Source: Allopusillimonas sp048270225
GTDB lineage: Bacteria; Pseudomonadota; Gammaproteobacteria; Burkholderiales; Burkholderiaceae_B
NCBI GenBank assembly: GCA_048270225.1
Contig: JBLWTG010000006.1
Span: forward strand, 62,001 to 126,000
DNA: 64,000 nt
Direction of reading: 5' to 3'
Part shown: positions 52,142 through 60,257 of the stretch, one piece after another
Position numbering within the stretch: position 1 is the stretch's first letter
How the letters are laid out: every line of letters begins with the position of its first letter
Program-made: the position numbers and the translations under genes
The notes under the pieces: model-generated
The model's input: only the letters and a program-made list of their open reading frames with translations
The model's database searches: none
What the model was told of the DNA's origin: nothing

Positions 52142-52573
52142 AAGAGTTTTCGCATAACGCTGAATCAAGGCCTGGGCAGAAAGCGCGGCCCTCATCCTGA
52201 GATTGAGTGGGAGAGTGTTGACCGATGGTTCCATCAAGCAACAGGCCTGTCAATGGTTGCGCCGCATTAATGTCCGACAGATGTTCGTTTCTGTACAGGA
52301 AAACATTCCGCCCAGAGTAATCATGGCTTGTTGGGTATTTAAACGTCCGTCAGATGGACATTTTCAGAGCTGAGCGAAAGCATGGAGCTGTGCTCCTGCT
52401 GAGCCGGTTTCGCTGCCCGGCAGCCACCGTGTGGCCCGGTACACCATAGGTGCGGCATGCTGCCTCAGCGCCACCGCTTACAATAAGCGGCTCGCGGGCA
52501 GCTTGCCTTGCGCCGGCATCACTGGCCGGCAACGCCCCCGCACTGGCATATTTTCTACAGGAAACCTCCATCC
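52142..52573. other. Spacer between pcaI and yicC
   Basis: This 432-bp spacer separates divergent pcaI and yicC and must hold both promoters. It contains a pair of related 12-bp repeats (52272 and 52345). The part from about 52380 to 52560 is GC-rich and leads into yicC. I see no gene. Confidence 0.5.
52272..52356. repeat. Pair of 12-bp direct repeats upstream of pcaIJ
   Basis: GTCCGACAGATG (52272-52283) and GTCCGTCAGATG (52345-52356) differ at one base and are 73 bp apart, about seven helical turns. The second is also part of a dyad GTCC-N7-GGAC. This looks like a two-site operator for the pcaIJ promoter; the regulator is unknown. Confidence 0.45.
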
Positions 52574-53503
52574 ATGATACGCAGCATGACCGCTTTTGGC
52601 AGCGCCCGCGCCGAGTCTGACCACGGGAGCGTCAACATAGAATTCCGCAGTGTCAACAGCCGATACCTGGATGTCAATTTTCGCCTGCCCGAAGATCTGC
52701 GCATGGCCGAAGGCCCGATACGCGAGATGCTGGGCCAGCAGGTGCGCCGCGGCAAAATCGACGTAAGACTTAACTACAGTCGCGCCGAAGCCGATACCGA
52801 GGCGACGCTGGATGAAGCGCGCCTGGCGCTCATTGCCCGACAGCTGGAAGCCGCGCGGCGGGTGATTCCGGACGTGGCCGCCCCCGGCTTGGCCGAACTG
52901 ACGTCCTCCGCCCGCAATCAGGACAGCAACGGCCTGGGCGGGGAAGCCTGGATAGCCATGTGCCAGCAGGCCGCCACTGAAGCGCTGGCTGAACTGCAGG
53001 CCAATCGGGAGCGCGAGGGCCAGCGTCTGGCCGCCATGATGCAGGAATGCGCCGCCGCGGCCGCCGACATTGTGGACGCTGTGGAGCAGGATTTGCCCGC
53101 CGTGCTGGCCGAGCATCAGCAGAAGATCGTCACCCGGCTGCGCGATGCGCTGCTTGCCGTCAATCCCGATGGCTTCGCGCAGATCAGCGGTGAAGAACTC
53201 TCTGCCCGCATCGCGCAGGAGGGTGCGCTGTTCGCCATGCGGATCGACGTGGCCGAGGAGCTATCCCGGCTGCGTTCGCACATTGCCGAGCTGCTGCATT
53301 TGCTGGCCGGCGGAGCGCAGGCCAGCGGCGGCAAAAAGAGCACCGGCAGCGTCGGCAAACGCCTTGATTTCCTGTTCCAGGAAATGAATCGCGAAGCCAA
53401 TACCCTGGGCTCGAAAGCCGGCGCCCTGAGCGTGACCCACGCAGCCATAGATCTGAAGCTGCAGATCGAGCAGTTGCGCGAACAGGCGCAGAACATCGAA
53501 TAA
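52574..53503 (+). CDS. yicC: YicC family endoribonuclease
   Basis: A 309-residue YicC: MIRSMTAFGSARAESDHG at the start (the family's MTAFG motif), EFRSVNSRYLDVNFRLPEDL, and a C-terminal GKRLDFLFQEMNREANTLGS stretch. YicC-type proteins are RNases reported to act on small RNAs. Start ATG 52574; an earlier in-frame start is not family-like. It is followed after 44 bp by rph on the same strand, so RNA-processing genes lie together. Confidence 0.92.
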   Translation: MIRSMTAFGSARAESDHGSVNIEFRSVNSRYLDVNFRLPEDLRMAEGPIREMLGQQVRRGKIDVRLNYSRAEADTEATLDEARLALIARQLEAARRVIPDVAAPGLAELTSSARNQDSNGLGGEAWIAMCQQAATEALAELQANREREGQRLAAMMQECAAAAADIVDAVEQDLPAVLAEHQQKIVTRLRDALLAVNPDGFAQISGEELSARIAQEGALFAMRIDVAEELSRLRSHIAELLHLLAGGAQASGGKKSTGSVGKRLDFLFQEMNREANTLGSKAGALSVTHAAIDLKLQIEQLREQAQNIE

Positions 53504-53547
53504 GCTGAAATTGAATCTCTCGCCACCCATCAACAAAGAGGCAGTCC

Positions 53548-54294
53548 TTGTCCAATCTGAATCATTCCACCTTCTCGCGGCCTTCCGGCCGCAGCCTTGA
53601 TGCATTGCGGCCGCTTTCCATCGAAACCGGCTACACCCGCTATGCCGAGGGGTCAGTGCTCATACGCGCCGGCAACACCCATGTGCTCTGCAACGCCAGT
53701 GTGCTGGACAAGGTTCCGCCTTTTCTCAAGGGTAAAGGGCAGGGTTGGGTAACGGCCGAATACGGCATGCTGCCGCGTTCCACGCACACCCGTTCAGACC
53801 GCGAGGCAGCGCGCGGCAAGCAGAGCGGACGCACACAGGAAATCCAGCGCCTGATCGGCCGCAGCCTGCGCGCTGTGTTTGATCTGCAGGCGCTGGGCGA
53901 GCGTACGCTGCATCTGGATTGCGATGTGATCCAGGCGGACGGCGGCACGCGCTGCGCCAGCATTACCGGAGCCTGGATTGCGGCGGAGCTGGCAATGCGG
54001 GAGCTGGTCAGACGCGGCACGCTGGCAGACAGTCCGGTCAAGGACCATGTGGCCGCTGTGTCGGTCGGCCTGTACCAGGACCACCCTGTGCTCGATCTGG
54101 ATTATGTTGAAGACTCCGGCTGCGACGCCGACATGAATATTGTCATGACTGGCGCCGGCCATTTTGTCGAAGTTCAGGGTACTGCAGAAGGGCAGACATT
54201 TGAACGCAAGGCCCTGGATGGCTTGCTGGATATGGCGCAAGCGGGCATCGCCCAACTGATCGAGCTGCAAAAGCAGGCGCTGGCTCGGGACTGA
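53548..54294 (+). CDS. rph: RNase PH
   Basis: A 248-residue phosphorolytic 3'-5' exoribonuclease that trims tRNA 3' ends. Visible marks: RPSGRSLDALRPLSIETGYT, KGKGQGWVTAEYGMLPRST, the phosphate-site region GKQSGRTQEIQRLIGRSLR, DCDVIQADGGTRCASITGAW and DLDYVEDSGCDADMNIVMTG. It uses a TTG start with AAAGAGG upstream, and carries about eleven extra residues before the usual RPSGR opening. Full length. Confidence 0.95.
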   Translation: MSNLNHSTFSRPSGRSLDALRPLSIETGYTRYAEGSVLIRAGNTHVLCNASVLDKVPPFLKGKGQGWVTAEYGMLPRSTHTRSDREAARGKQSGRTQEIQRLIGRSLRAVFDLQALGERTLHLDCDVIQADGGTRCASITGAWIAAELAMRELVRRGTLADSPVKDHVAAVSVGLYQDHPVLDLDYVEDSGCDADMNIVMTGAGHFVEVQGTAEGQTFERKALDGLLDMAQAGIAQLIELQKQALARD

Positions 54295-54295
54295 G

Positions 54296-54336
54296 ACTGG
54301 CGCCGCGCCTGGCTCACGCCGGGCGCGGCATCCAGT
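54296..54336. terminator. Hairpin between convergent rph and mmgE/prpD genes
   Basis: GCCGCGCCTGG (54302-54312) pairs with CCGGGCGCGGC (54319-54329) with one G-T pair and a 6-base loop, and ACTGG / CCAGT extend the stem outward. No T run. A strong shared transcript-end structure between convergent genes. Confidence 0.55.
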
Positions 54337-54365
54337 CCTGTCCGGTATGAGCCCGCACAGTTGGC

Positions 54366-55718
54366 TCAGCCGATGAATTTACCTGTCAGGGGCTGCTCTG
54401 CCAGCGACCAGACGGTGTCGATAAGGGCCTGCACTTCCTGGGGGCTTGCCGCATTGCGGTAAGTACCCAGCCGGCGCGCCTTGTCTTCGATTTCGTCGCG
54501 CGACAGGGTATTGCCCGGATCGCCCTTGGGCTCATCCACGCGGGCCTGGAAGGTTTTGCCGTCTCGCGTGCGGACAGTGACCTTGCCTATCCATTGCGCG
54601 GGGTAGGCTTGGTCCACCTCGGCATCCAGCTCCATGGTTACGCGATCGCGAAAGTCCTTGATCTGGCTGTCGGCCAGGCCGGCATCGAATTCGGCCAGGC
54701 CGGCGCGCCGGTGCGTGGCGATCAGGCCAAGCACGCTGCCCATCGAGAATTTGGACTGGTGTACTGTGGTGGGATTGACGACAGGCCCGAGCACATCGAT
54801 GGCGCCCTGATGCACATGGGCCACCACGCTCTCGATATCCTTTGCTTGCAAGTCCTGTTCCTGCACGATCTTGAGCAAAGCATCTGCCGCTGGATGCGTA
54901 TGCCGGCAGGAGGCGTGATATTTGAATGACGTTTCCAGCACAGTCCAGCGTTCGCCCAGGCGATCCGTCAGTTTGGCGGGATCGGCATCGGTGGACATAC
55001 CGGCCGCCATGCCCTGCAGGCCTTCCAGAATCCGGCGTGCGCCGGTAAAGCCATCCTGCGCCAGATAGGCGGCGGTCAGTCCATTGGCGGCGGCCTTGGC
55101 GGTGTGCAGCTGCTTGGAGTCTGCCGCATCGCGCAGAAACTCCCACAGGCCCGCAGCCTGCGTTCCCGCCGAGCCGAAGGCATTGAGCATCTGTTCCGCG
55201 TCCAGGCCGAGCAGGCGTCCCACGGCGGCGGCCGCCGCGATGGTTCCCGCCGTGCCGGTGGTATGGAAGATCTTGTAGTGCGAACGGCCCAGGAATTCAC
55301 CGACCCGTATGCCGACTTCGTAGCCTGCCACGCAGGCTGTCAGCAGCTCTTTGCCTGAGCGTCCCAGTGACTGGGCGGTGGCAATGGCTGGCGGAAACAC
55401 CACGGCAGCGGGGTGGAACACCGAACCGTTATGCACGTCGTCCTGTTCCACCATGTGGGAGGAGGCCGCATTGACCATGGTGGCAAACAGCGGGCTGGTG
55501 GTCTTGCGGGTGACGATATTTTCCGCAGGCCCGCTGCTCGGTCCCATGGCGTCGGCAAAATGAGCAATGCTTTGCACCGCTCGCGCACTGGATCCGGCCA
55601 GCACGGAGGCCAGGGTGTCCAGCATCAGGTCTTCGGTGCGGCGCAGCACCGCGGCTGGGATGTCTTCGTATGCAAGGCCGGCGGCAAAGGCGGCCAGTTC
55701 AGCGCTGGGATGGCTCAT
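54366..55718 (-). CDS. MmgE/PrpD family protein
   Basis: A 450-residue MmgE/PrpD protein: LMLDTLASVLAGSSARAVQS, AASSHMVEQDDVHNGSVFHP, TACVAGYEVGIRVGEFLGRS, HTTGTAGTIAAAAAVGRLLG and FKYHASCRHTHPAADALLK. Members are 2-methylcitrate dehydratase and related dehydratases or isomerases such as aconitate decarboxylase-like enzymes, so the substrate cannot be fixed. It lies 33 bp after an acyl-CoA dehydrogenase gene on the same strand; the pair suggests catabolism of a branched or unsaturated organic acid. Confidence 0.88.
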   Translation of the reverse strand: MSHPSAELAAFAAGLAYEDIPAAVLRRTEDLMLDTLASVLAGSSARAVQSIAHFADAMGPSSGPAENIVTRKTTSPLFATMVNAASSHMVEQDDVHNGSVFHPAAVVFPPAIATAQSLGRSGKELLTACVAGYEVGIRVGEFLGRSHYKIFHTTGTAGTIAAAAAVGRLLGLDAEQMLNAFGSAGTQAAGLWEFLRDAADSKQLHTAKAAANGLTAAYLAQDGFTGARRILEGLQGMAAGMSTDADPAKLTDRLGERWTVLETSFKYHASCRHTHPAADALLKIVQEQDLQAKDIESVVAHVHQGAIDVLGPVVNPTTVHQSKFSMGSVLGLIATHRRAGLAEFDAGLADSQIKDFRDRVTMELDAEVDQAYPAQWIGKVTVRTRDGKTFQARVDEPKGDPGNTLSRDEIEDKARRLGTYRNAASPQEVQALIDTVWSLAEQPLTGKFIG

Positions 55719-55751
55719 GACGATTCTGTATATCCTGGAAATAAAGCGAGC

Positions 55752-56912
55752 TTAAAAGGAGCGGGGCAGGCCCAACACGTGTTCGGCCACATAGGCAAGA
55801 ATCAGGTTGGTTGAGATCGGCGCCACCTGGTACAGACGGGTTTCGCGGAATTTGCGTTCAACGTCGTACTCGTTGGCGAAGCCGAAGCCGCCATGGAATT
55901 GCAGGCAGGCGTTTGCGGCTTCCCATGAAGCGTCGGCCGCGAGCAGTTTGGCCATATTGGCCTGGGCGCCGCAAGGCTGATGCGCATCGAACAGGCGGCA
56001 TGCCTCATAGCGCATCAGGCTGGCAGCCTCGACATTGATATGGGCGCGGGCAATAGGGAACTGCACGCCCTGGTTCTGTCCGATAGGCCGATTGAACACG
56101 ATGCGCTCCTTGACGTAGGCCGACACCTTGTCGAGAAACCAGTGGCCATCGCCGATGCATTCGGCCGCAATCAGCGTGCGCTCTGCATTCAACCCGTCCA
56201 GGATGTATTTGAAGCCTTTTCCTTCCTCGCCGATCAGATTCTCCACCGGCAATTCGAGATTGTCGAAAAAAAGCTCATTGGTTTCATGGTTGACCATATT
56301 GGGTATGGGGCGGACCTCCATGCCGTGGCCGATGGCCTGGTGCAGATCGACCAGGAAAATGGACATGCCTTCCGATTTTTTCTTGACCTGGTCCAGTGGC
56401 GTCGTGCGGGCCAGCAGTATCATCAGATCGGAGTGCTGGATGCGGGAAATCCAGACTTTCTGGCCGTTGATCTCGTAGCGGTCGCCTTTGCGCACGGCAG
56501 TGGTCTTGATCTTGGTCGTGTCGGTGCCGGTAGTGGGTTCGGTCACGCCCATGGACTGCAGACGAAGTTCGCCGCTGGCAATGCGGGGCAGATACTGTTT
56601 TTTCTGTTCGTCCGAACCATGCCGCAGCAAGGTGCCCATGTTGTACATCTGCCCATGACAGACGCCGGAATTTCCGCCATTGCGGTTGATTTCCTCCATG
56701 ATGACGGACGCGGCCGTCAGGCTGAGCCCCGAGCCGCCGTATTCCTCGGGAATCAGCGCGGCAAGCCATCCGGCTTCGGTCAGCGTGTTGACGAATTCCT
56801 CGGGATAGCCCCGCTCTTCATCTATTTTGCGGAAATATTCCGGGGGAAACTGGGCGCACAGGTCGCGGATGGCGTCGCGGATGTCCTGGAAGTCGTTATG
56901 CTGGGATGTCAT
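55752..56912 (-). CDS. Acyl-CoA dehydrogenase family protein
   Basis: A 386-residue FAD-dependent acyl-CoA dehydrogenase: LIPEEYGGSGLSLTAASVIM, the flavin-contact MGVTEPTTGTDTTKIKTTA, and KVWISRIQHSDLMILLAR. The usual C-terminal YEGT motif with its glutamate base is absent (ETRLYQVAPIST instead); the glutamate in DGLNAERTLIAAE lies where isovaleryl-CoA dehydrogenase has its base, so the enzyme may still be active. It is divergent from a LysR gene across 115 bp and shares a transcript with the MmgE/PrpD gene. Confidence 0.88.
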   Translation of the reverse strand: MTSQHNDFQDIRDAIRDLCAQFPPEYFRKIDEERGYPEEFVNTLTEAGWLAALIPEEYGGSGLSLTAASVIMEEINRNGGNSGVCHGQMYNMGTLLRHGSDEQKKQYLPRIASGELRLQSMGVTEPTTGTDTTKIKTTAVRKGDRYEINGQKVWISRIQHSDLMILLARTTPLDQVKKKSEGMSIFLVDLHQAIGHGMEVRPIPNMVNHETNELFFDNLELPVENLIGEEGKGFKYILDGLNAERTLIAAECIGDGHWFLDKVSAYVKERIVFNRPIGQNQGVQFPIARAHINVEAASLMRYEACRLFDAHQPCGAQANMAKLLAADASWEAANACLQFHGGFGFANEYDVERKFRETRLYQVAPISTNLILAYVAEHVLGLPRSF

Positions 56913-57027
56913 GGCTTGGTGTCCGTGTTCATTACAATAGAAGTAGTGTTACTGTGCCCCAAGCGATGATTCTTGCCAATTATTGCTTGCTTAAGCGGGG
57001 CTTTGCAATTACTTAAGAGAATACTGA

Positions 57028-58017
57028 ATGGCCACGCACTTCGACCTTATCGATATGCAGCTCATGGTGAATGTTGCCGGCGCCCACAGCATGACCAAAG
57101 GCGCGGAACGCTCATTTCTGTCGCTGCCTGCCGCCAGCAATCGCGTCAAGAATCTGGAGCAGCACCTGGGTACGGCGCTGCTGTATCGCAACAGTCAGGG
57201 GGTCACCCTGACGCCTTCGGGCGAAGCCTTTGTGCGTCATGCCCGTGTTATTTTGCGCCAACTCGAGCATTTGCGTGGGGACATCCGCGAATATGCCAGC
57301 GGGGTCAAGGGGCATGTGCGCGTCTACGCCAACACCACCGCCATGAATGAGTTCATGCCAGCCGTGCTGGCCCGCTATCTCGGAACGCACCCGGACGTCA
57401 ATATCGAACTGCGCGAGCGATTGAGCTATCTGGTGGTCAAGGCGGTCGCTGACGGTTCAGCGGACATCGGCATCACGGCGCAGGGCAGCGGCGGCGAAAA
57501 CATAGAATTTCTGCCATATCGCACAGACAGGCTGGTACTGGTCACCCACAAGAACCATCCTCTGGCGGCCTACGAAACCGTCGATTTCGACGCCACCCTG
57601 GGCTGGGATTATGTCGGCCTGTCCGAGGCCAGCGCGATCCACAGCTTTCTGCTGCAAGCCGCGGACGATCTGGGGCGGGTGCTGCGGTTTCGGGTGGAAG
57701 TCAGCAATTTCGAGGCGGCCTGCCGCATGATTGCGTCGCATGTGGGCATAGGCGTGATCCCGGAGTCGGCGGCAAGACGCTATGTGCGGGGCCTGCCTTT
57801 GGCGATGATCGCCCTCAACGACGAATGGTCGTTGCGCCGCCTGCATATCTGCGTGCGTCAGTTCGACAAACTGCCTGTCTTCGCCAAGGACCTGGTCTCG
57901 CTGCTGGTCAGGGATGGAGCCGCCAACACCGAATCACGCAGTGATGCGGGCACGCTACCCAGGCCCGAGGCCGATCCCGATTCCGATACAACTATTTCTA
58001 CAGAGCTTCTTCCATGA
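57028..58017 (+). CDS. LysR family regulator
   Basis: A 329-residue LysR protein: helix-turn-helix LMVNVAGAHSMTKGAERSFL, SLPAASNRVKNLEQHLGTAL, wing LYRNSQGVTLTPSGEAFVRH, and an effector domain (GHVRVYANTTAMNEFMPAVL; GSADIGITAQG). The divergent acyl-CoA dehydrogenase and MmgE/PrpD genes are its likely targets. Its stop overlaps the rdgB start by ATGA, so housekeeping genes rdgB and hemW may be read from the regulator's transcript. Confidence 0.87.
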   Translation: MATHFDLIDMQLMVNVAGAHSMTKGAERSFLSLPAASNRVKNLEQHLGTALLYRNSQGVTLTPSGEAFVRHARVILRQLEHLRGDIREYASGVKGHVRVYANTTAMNEFMPAVLARYLGTHPDVNIELRERLSYLVVKAVADGSADIGITAQGSGGENIEFLPYRTDRLVLVTHKNHPLAAYETVDFDATLGWDYVGLSEASAIHSFLLQAADDLGRVLRFRVEVSNFEAACRMIASHVGIGVIPESAARRYVRGLPLAMIALNDEWSLRRLHICVRQFDKLPVFAKDLVSLLVRDGAANTESRSDAGTLPRPEADPDSDTTISTELLP

Positions 58018-58619
58018 CAGAAAAAGTAGTGCTTGCGTCCAATAATGCAGGCAAACTGCGCGAGTTTTCAGCCATCCTGCGCCAGGTCGGCATCGATATG
58101 GTGGCGCAGGGCGAACTGGGTGTTCCCGAGGCTGAAGAGCCTTTTTCGACCTTTGTCGAAAACGCGCTGGCCAAGGCCAGGCACGCCAGCCGCCTGACCG
58201 GGCTGCCTGCCTTGGCGGATGATTCGGGTCTGTGCGTCCACTCACTGGACGGCGCTCCTGGTGTGTATTCCGCCCGTTACGCCGCCATGGCGGGCGGCGA
58301 AAAGTCTGACGCAGCCAACAATCAGCGCCTGATTGCGCAGTTGCAGGGCAAGCAGGCACGGGGCGCCTGTTATGTTGCCCTGCTGGTGTATGTCCGCAGC
58401 GCCGACGACCCCACGCCGCTGATCGCGGAAGGGCGCTGGGAGGGCGAAATCGTCGACACCCCGCGCGGCGAGCACGGTTTTGGCTACGATCCGCACTTCT
58501 TCCTGCCTGATCTGGGCAAGACTGCTGCGGAACTGAGCCCCACGGAAAAAAACGCGGTCAGCCATCGCGCCAGGGCCCTGCAGCAGTTGTTAAGCGTTCT
58601 GAATGAACGCGTGGCCTGA
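58014..58619 (+). CDS. rdgB: RdgB, XTP/dITP pyrophosphatase
   Basis: A 201-residue Ham1/RdgB protein: VLASNNAGKLREFSAILRQV at the start, ADDSGLCVHSLDGAPGVYSA with the catalytic/metal acidic residues, GEHGFGYDPHFFLPDLGKTA and SHRARALQQL near the end. It removes inosine and xanthosine triphosphates from the nucleotide pool. ATG overlaps the LysR stop by four bases. Confidence 0.95.
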   Translation: MTEKVVLASNNAGKLREFSAILRQVGIDMVAQGELGVPEAEEPFSTFVENALAKARHASRLTGLPALADDSGLCVHSLDGAPGVYSARYAAMAGGEKSDAANNQRLIAQLQGKQARGACYVALLVYVRSADDPTPLIAEGRWEGEIVDTPRGEHGFGYDPHFFLPDLGKTAAELSPTEKNAVSHRARALQQLLSVLNERVA

Positions 58620-58652
58620 ACAGCGGGCATGCAGCAAGGACAAATATCCATC

Positions 58653-60005
58653 ATGACCCACGACATCCCCCCAAAATCCGCCGCGACGCCAACTGTTCCC
58701 GGCGCGGCGGCAGATCCGTCGCCGGCCGCCGGCGCACCCCGGGCTGAGGCAGCGGAGCGCCCGCGCACGCCCTCGGTGCGTCCCCGGGTCGTCGACGCAG
58801 ACAAGCCTGTCTTGCGCGCCGCCATGGTCATGCCTGTCGAAAGCGAACGCAACACCATTTTGCGCGCGCTCCCGCCCTTGTCGCTGTATGTCCATGTTCC
58901 GTGGTGTGTGCGCAAATGCCCGTATTGCGATTTCAACTCGCACGAATTCGGCGGCGAGTTGCCCGAGGAGGATTATCTGGCCGCCCTGCAAGCCGATCTC
59001 GAACAGGCCTTGCCGCTGGTCTGGGGACGCCAGGTTATTTCGGTGTTTATCGGCGGAGGCACGCCCAGCCTGCTCTCGGCCGGAGCACTGGACCGGATGC
59101 TGGGCATGATACGCGCCTGTCTGAACCTGCTGCCAGATGCCGAGATTACGCTCGAGGCCAATCCGGGCACGGTCGAGGCCGGCCGCTTTGCCGATTATGC
59201 CGCCAGCGGCGTCAACCGCATATCGCTGGGTGTACAGAGCTTTGACGATGCTGCACTCAGGGCGCTGGGACGCATCCACGATGCAGACCAGGCGCGCCGC
59301 GCTGTCGACATGGCGCAATCGGTGGTCGAGCGCGTTAACCTCGACCTCATGTATGCCTTGCCTGGCCAGACGCTCAAGGCCTGTGAAGAGGATCTGCGGC
59401 AAGCCATGTCCTTTCAGACAGGCCACTTGTCACTCTATCACCTGACGCTGGAACCCAACACGGTATTTGCCAAGTATCCGCCCGCCATTCCCGATGACGA
59501 CGCCAGCGCCGCCATGCAGGAACTGATCACCGAGGCAACCGCGGCAGGCGGCTGGAACCGTTACGAAGTCTCCGCCTATGCCCAGCCTGGCCAGCAATGC
59601 CGCCACAATCTGAACTACTGGCAATTCGGCGACTACCTGGGCATAGGTCCGGGCGCGCACGGCAAGCTGTCCTTTCATGACCGCATTGTGCGCCAGGCCA
59701 GGCTGCGCAATCCGAAGTCCTGGATGGAGAAAGCCGTGCGGCGCGACGGCACCCACCTGGCGGAAGATCGCGAGATTCCATGGCAGGAAATGGGTTTCGA
59801 ATTCATGCTCAACGCACTGCGTCTTAAAGACGGCGTGCCCAGGTCCCTGTTTATCGAGCATACAGGCCAGTCGATACAGCGCATTATGCCGGCCATCACA
59901 GCAGCGGTATCCCGGGGTTTGCTCGATGCCGATCCTGCGAGGCTCAAGGCTACGGATCTGGGCTGGCGCTTTCTGAATGACCTCCAGATGGAGTTTCTTC
60001 CGTAA
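58653..60005 (+). CDS. hemW: HemW, radical SAM haem chaperone-type protein
   Basis: A 450-residue radical SAM protein. The 4Fe-4S motif CxxxCxxC is in VHVPWCVRKCPYCDFNS; VFIGGGTPSLLSAGALDRML and NRISLGVQSFDDAALRALGR are HemN/HemW family marks. It lacks the extra N-terminal cysteine of true coproporphyrinogen oxidase HemN, hence HemW, which inserts haem into respiratory proteins. Before the domain there are ~75 residues rich in Ala and Pro, an unusual extension. ATG 58653 has AAGGA upstream; ATG 58629 is also possible. It starts 34 bp after rdgB. Confidence 0.9.
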   Translation: MTHDIPPKSAATPTVPGAAADPSPAAGAPRAEAAERPRTPSVRPRVVDADKPVLRAAMVMPVESERNTILRALPPLSLYVHVPWCVRKCPYCDFNSHEFGGELPEEDYLAALQADLEQALPLVWGRQVISVFIGGGTPSLLSAGALDRMLGMIRACLNLLPDAEITLEANPGTVEAGRFADYAASGVNRISLGVQSFDDAALRALGRIHDADQARRAVDMAQSVVERVNLDLMYALPGQTLKACEEDLRQAMSFQTGHLSLYHLTLEPNTVFAKYPPAIPDDDASAAMQELITEATAAGGWNRYEVSAYAQPGQQCRHNLNYWQFGDYLGIGPGAHGKLSFHDRIVRQARLRNPKSWMEKAVRRDGTHLAEDREIPWQEMGFEFMLNALRLKDGVPRSLFIEHTGQSIQRIMPAITAAVSRGLLDADPARLKATDLGWRFLNDLQMEFLP

Positions 60006-60092
60006 GCGGTGGGCTTGCTGGCCAAGCGCTGCGGGGTCGATAATGGCCCGACGCGGCAAGCGCACTGAGAAAACGCTTTTTGCACCACATTG

Positions 60093-60129
60093 CGCACCGT
60101 TATGGTGCATCAGGCACTATAATGGTGCG
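60093..60129. promoter_or_regulatory. Tandem NtrC-binding sites upstream of glnA
   Basis: Two dyads match the NtrC site form GCACC-N5-GGTGC: GCACC-GTTAT-GGTGC at 60094-60108 and GCACT-ATAAT-GGTGC at 60114-60128. Their centres are 20 bp apart, two helical turns, on the same face. A weaker third copy starts at 60081. They lie about 65-110 bp upstream of the sigma54 promoter, the normal enhancer distance. Confidence 0.88.
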
Positions 60130-60189
60130 TGTATTGGCAATCCAGGGGGCTTGCTGGCACTCTTTTACCGCCAAGTCTGTCCAAAAAGT

Positions 60190-60204
60190 TGGCACGCGCT
60201 TTGC
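60190..60204 (+). promoter_or_regulatory. Sigma54 (-24/-12) promoter of glnA
   Basis: TGGCAC (60190-60195) followed after five bases by TTGC (60201-60204), with GG and GC elements at the required 10-base gap. This is a close match to the sigma54 consensus TGGCACG-N4-TTGC. Transcription would start near 60215, some 43 bases before the glnA ATG. Confidence 0.9.
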
Positions 60205-60257
60205 GTTATGCCATGTGTCACTTTTATATTTGAATCCATATCGCTCCAGGAGCTTTT

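Noticed and set aside
56913..57027. LysR binding site in the acyl-CoA dehydrogenase / LysR spacer
   Set aside because: There are ATTGC...GCAAT and GCTTAAGC palindromes, but several overlapping short dyads occur in this AT-rich spacer and I could not single out one.
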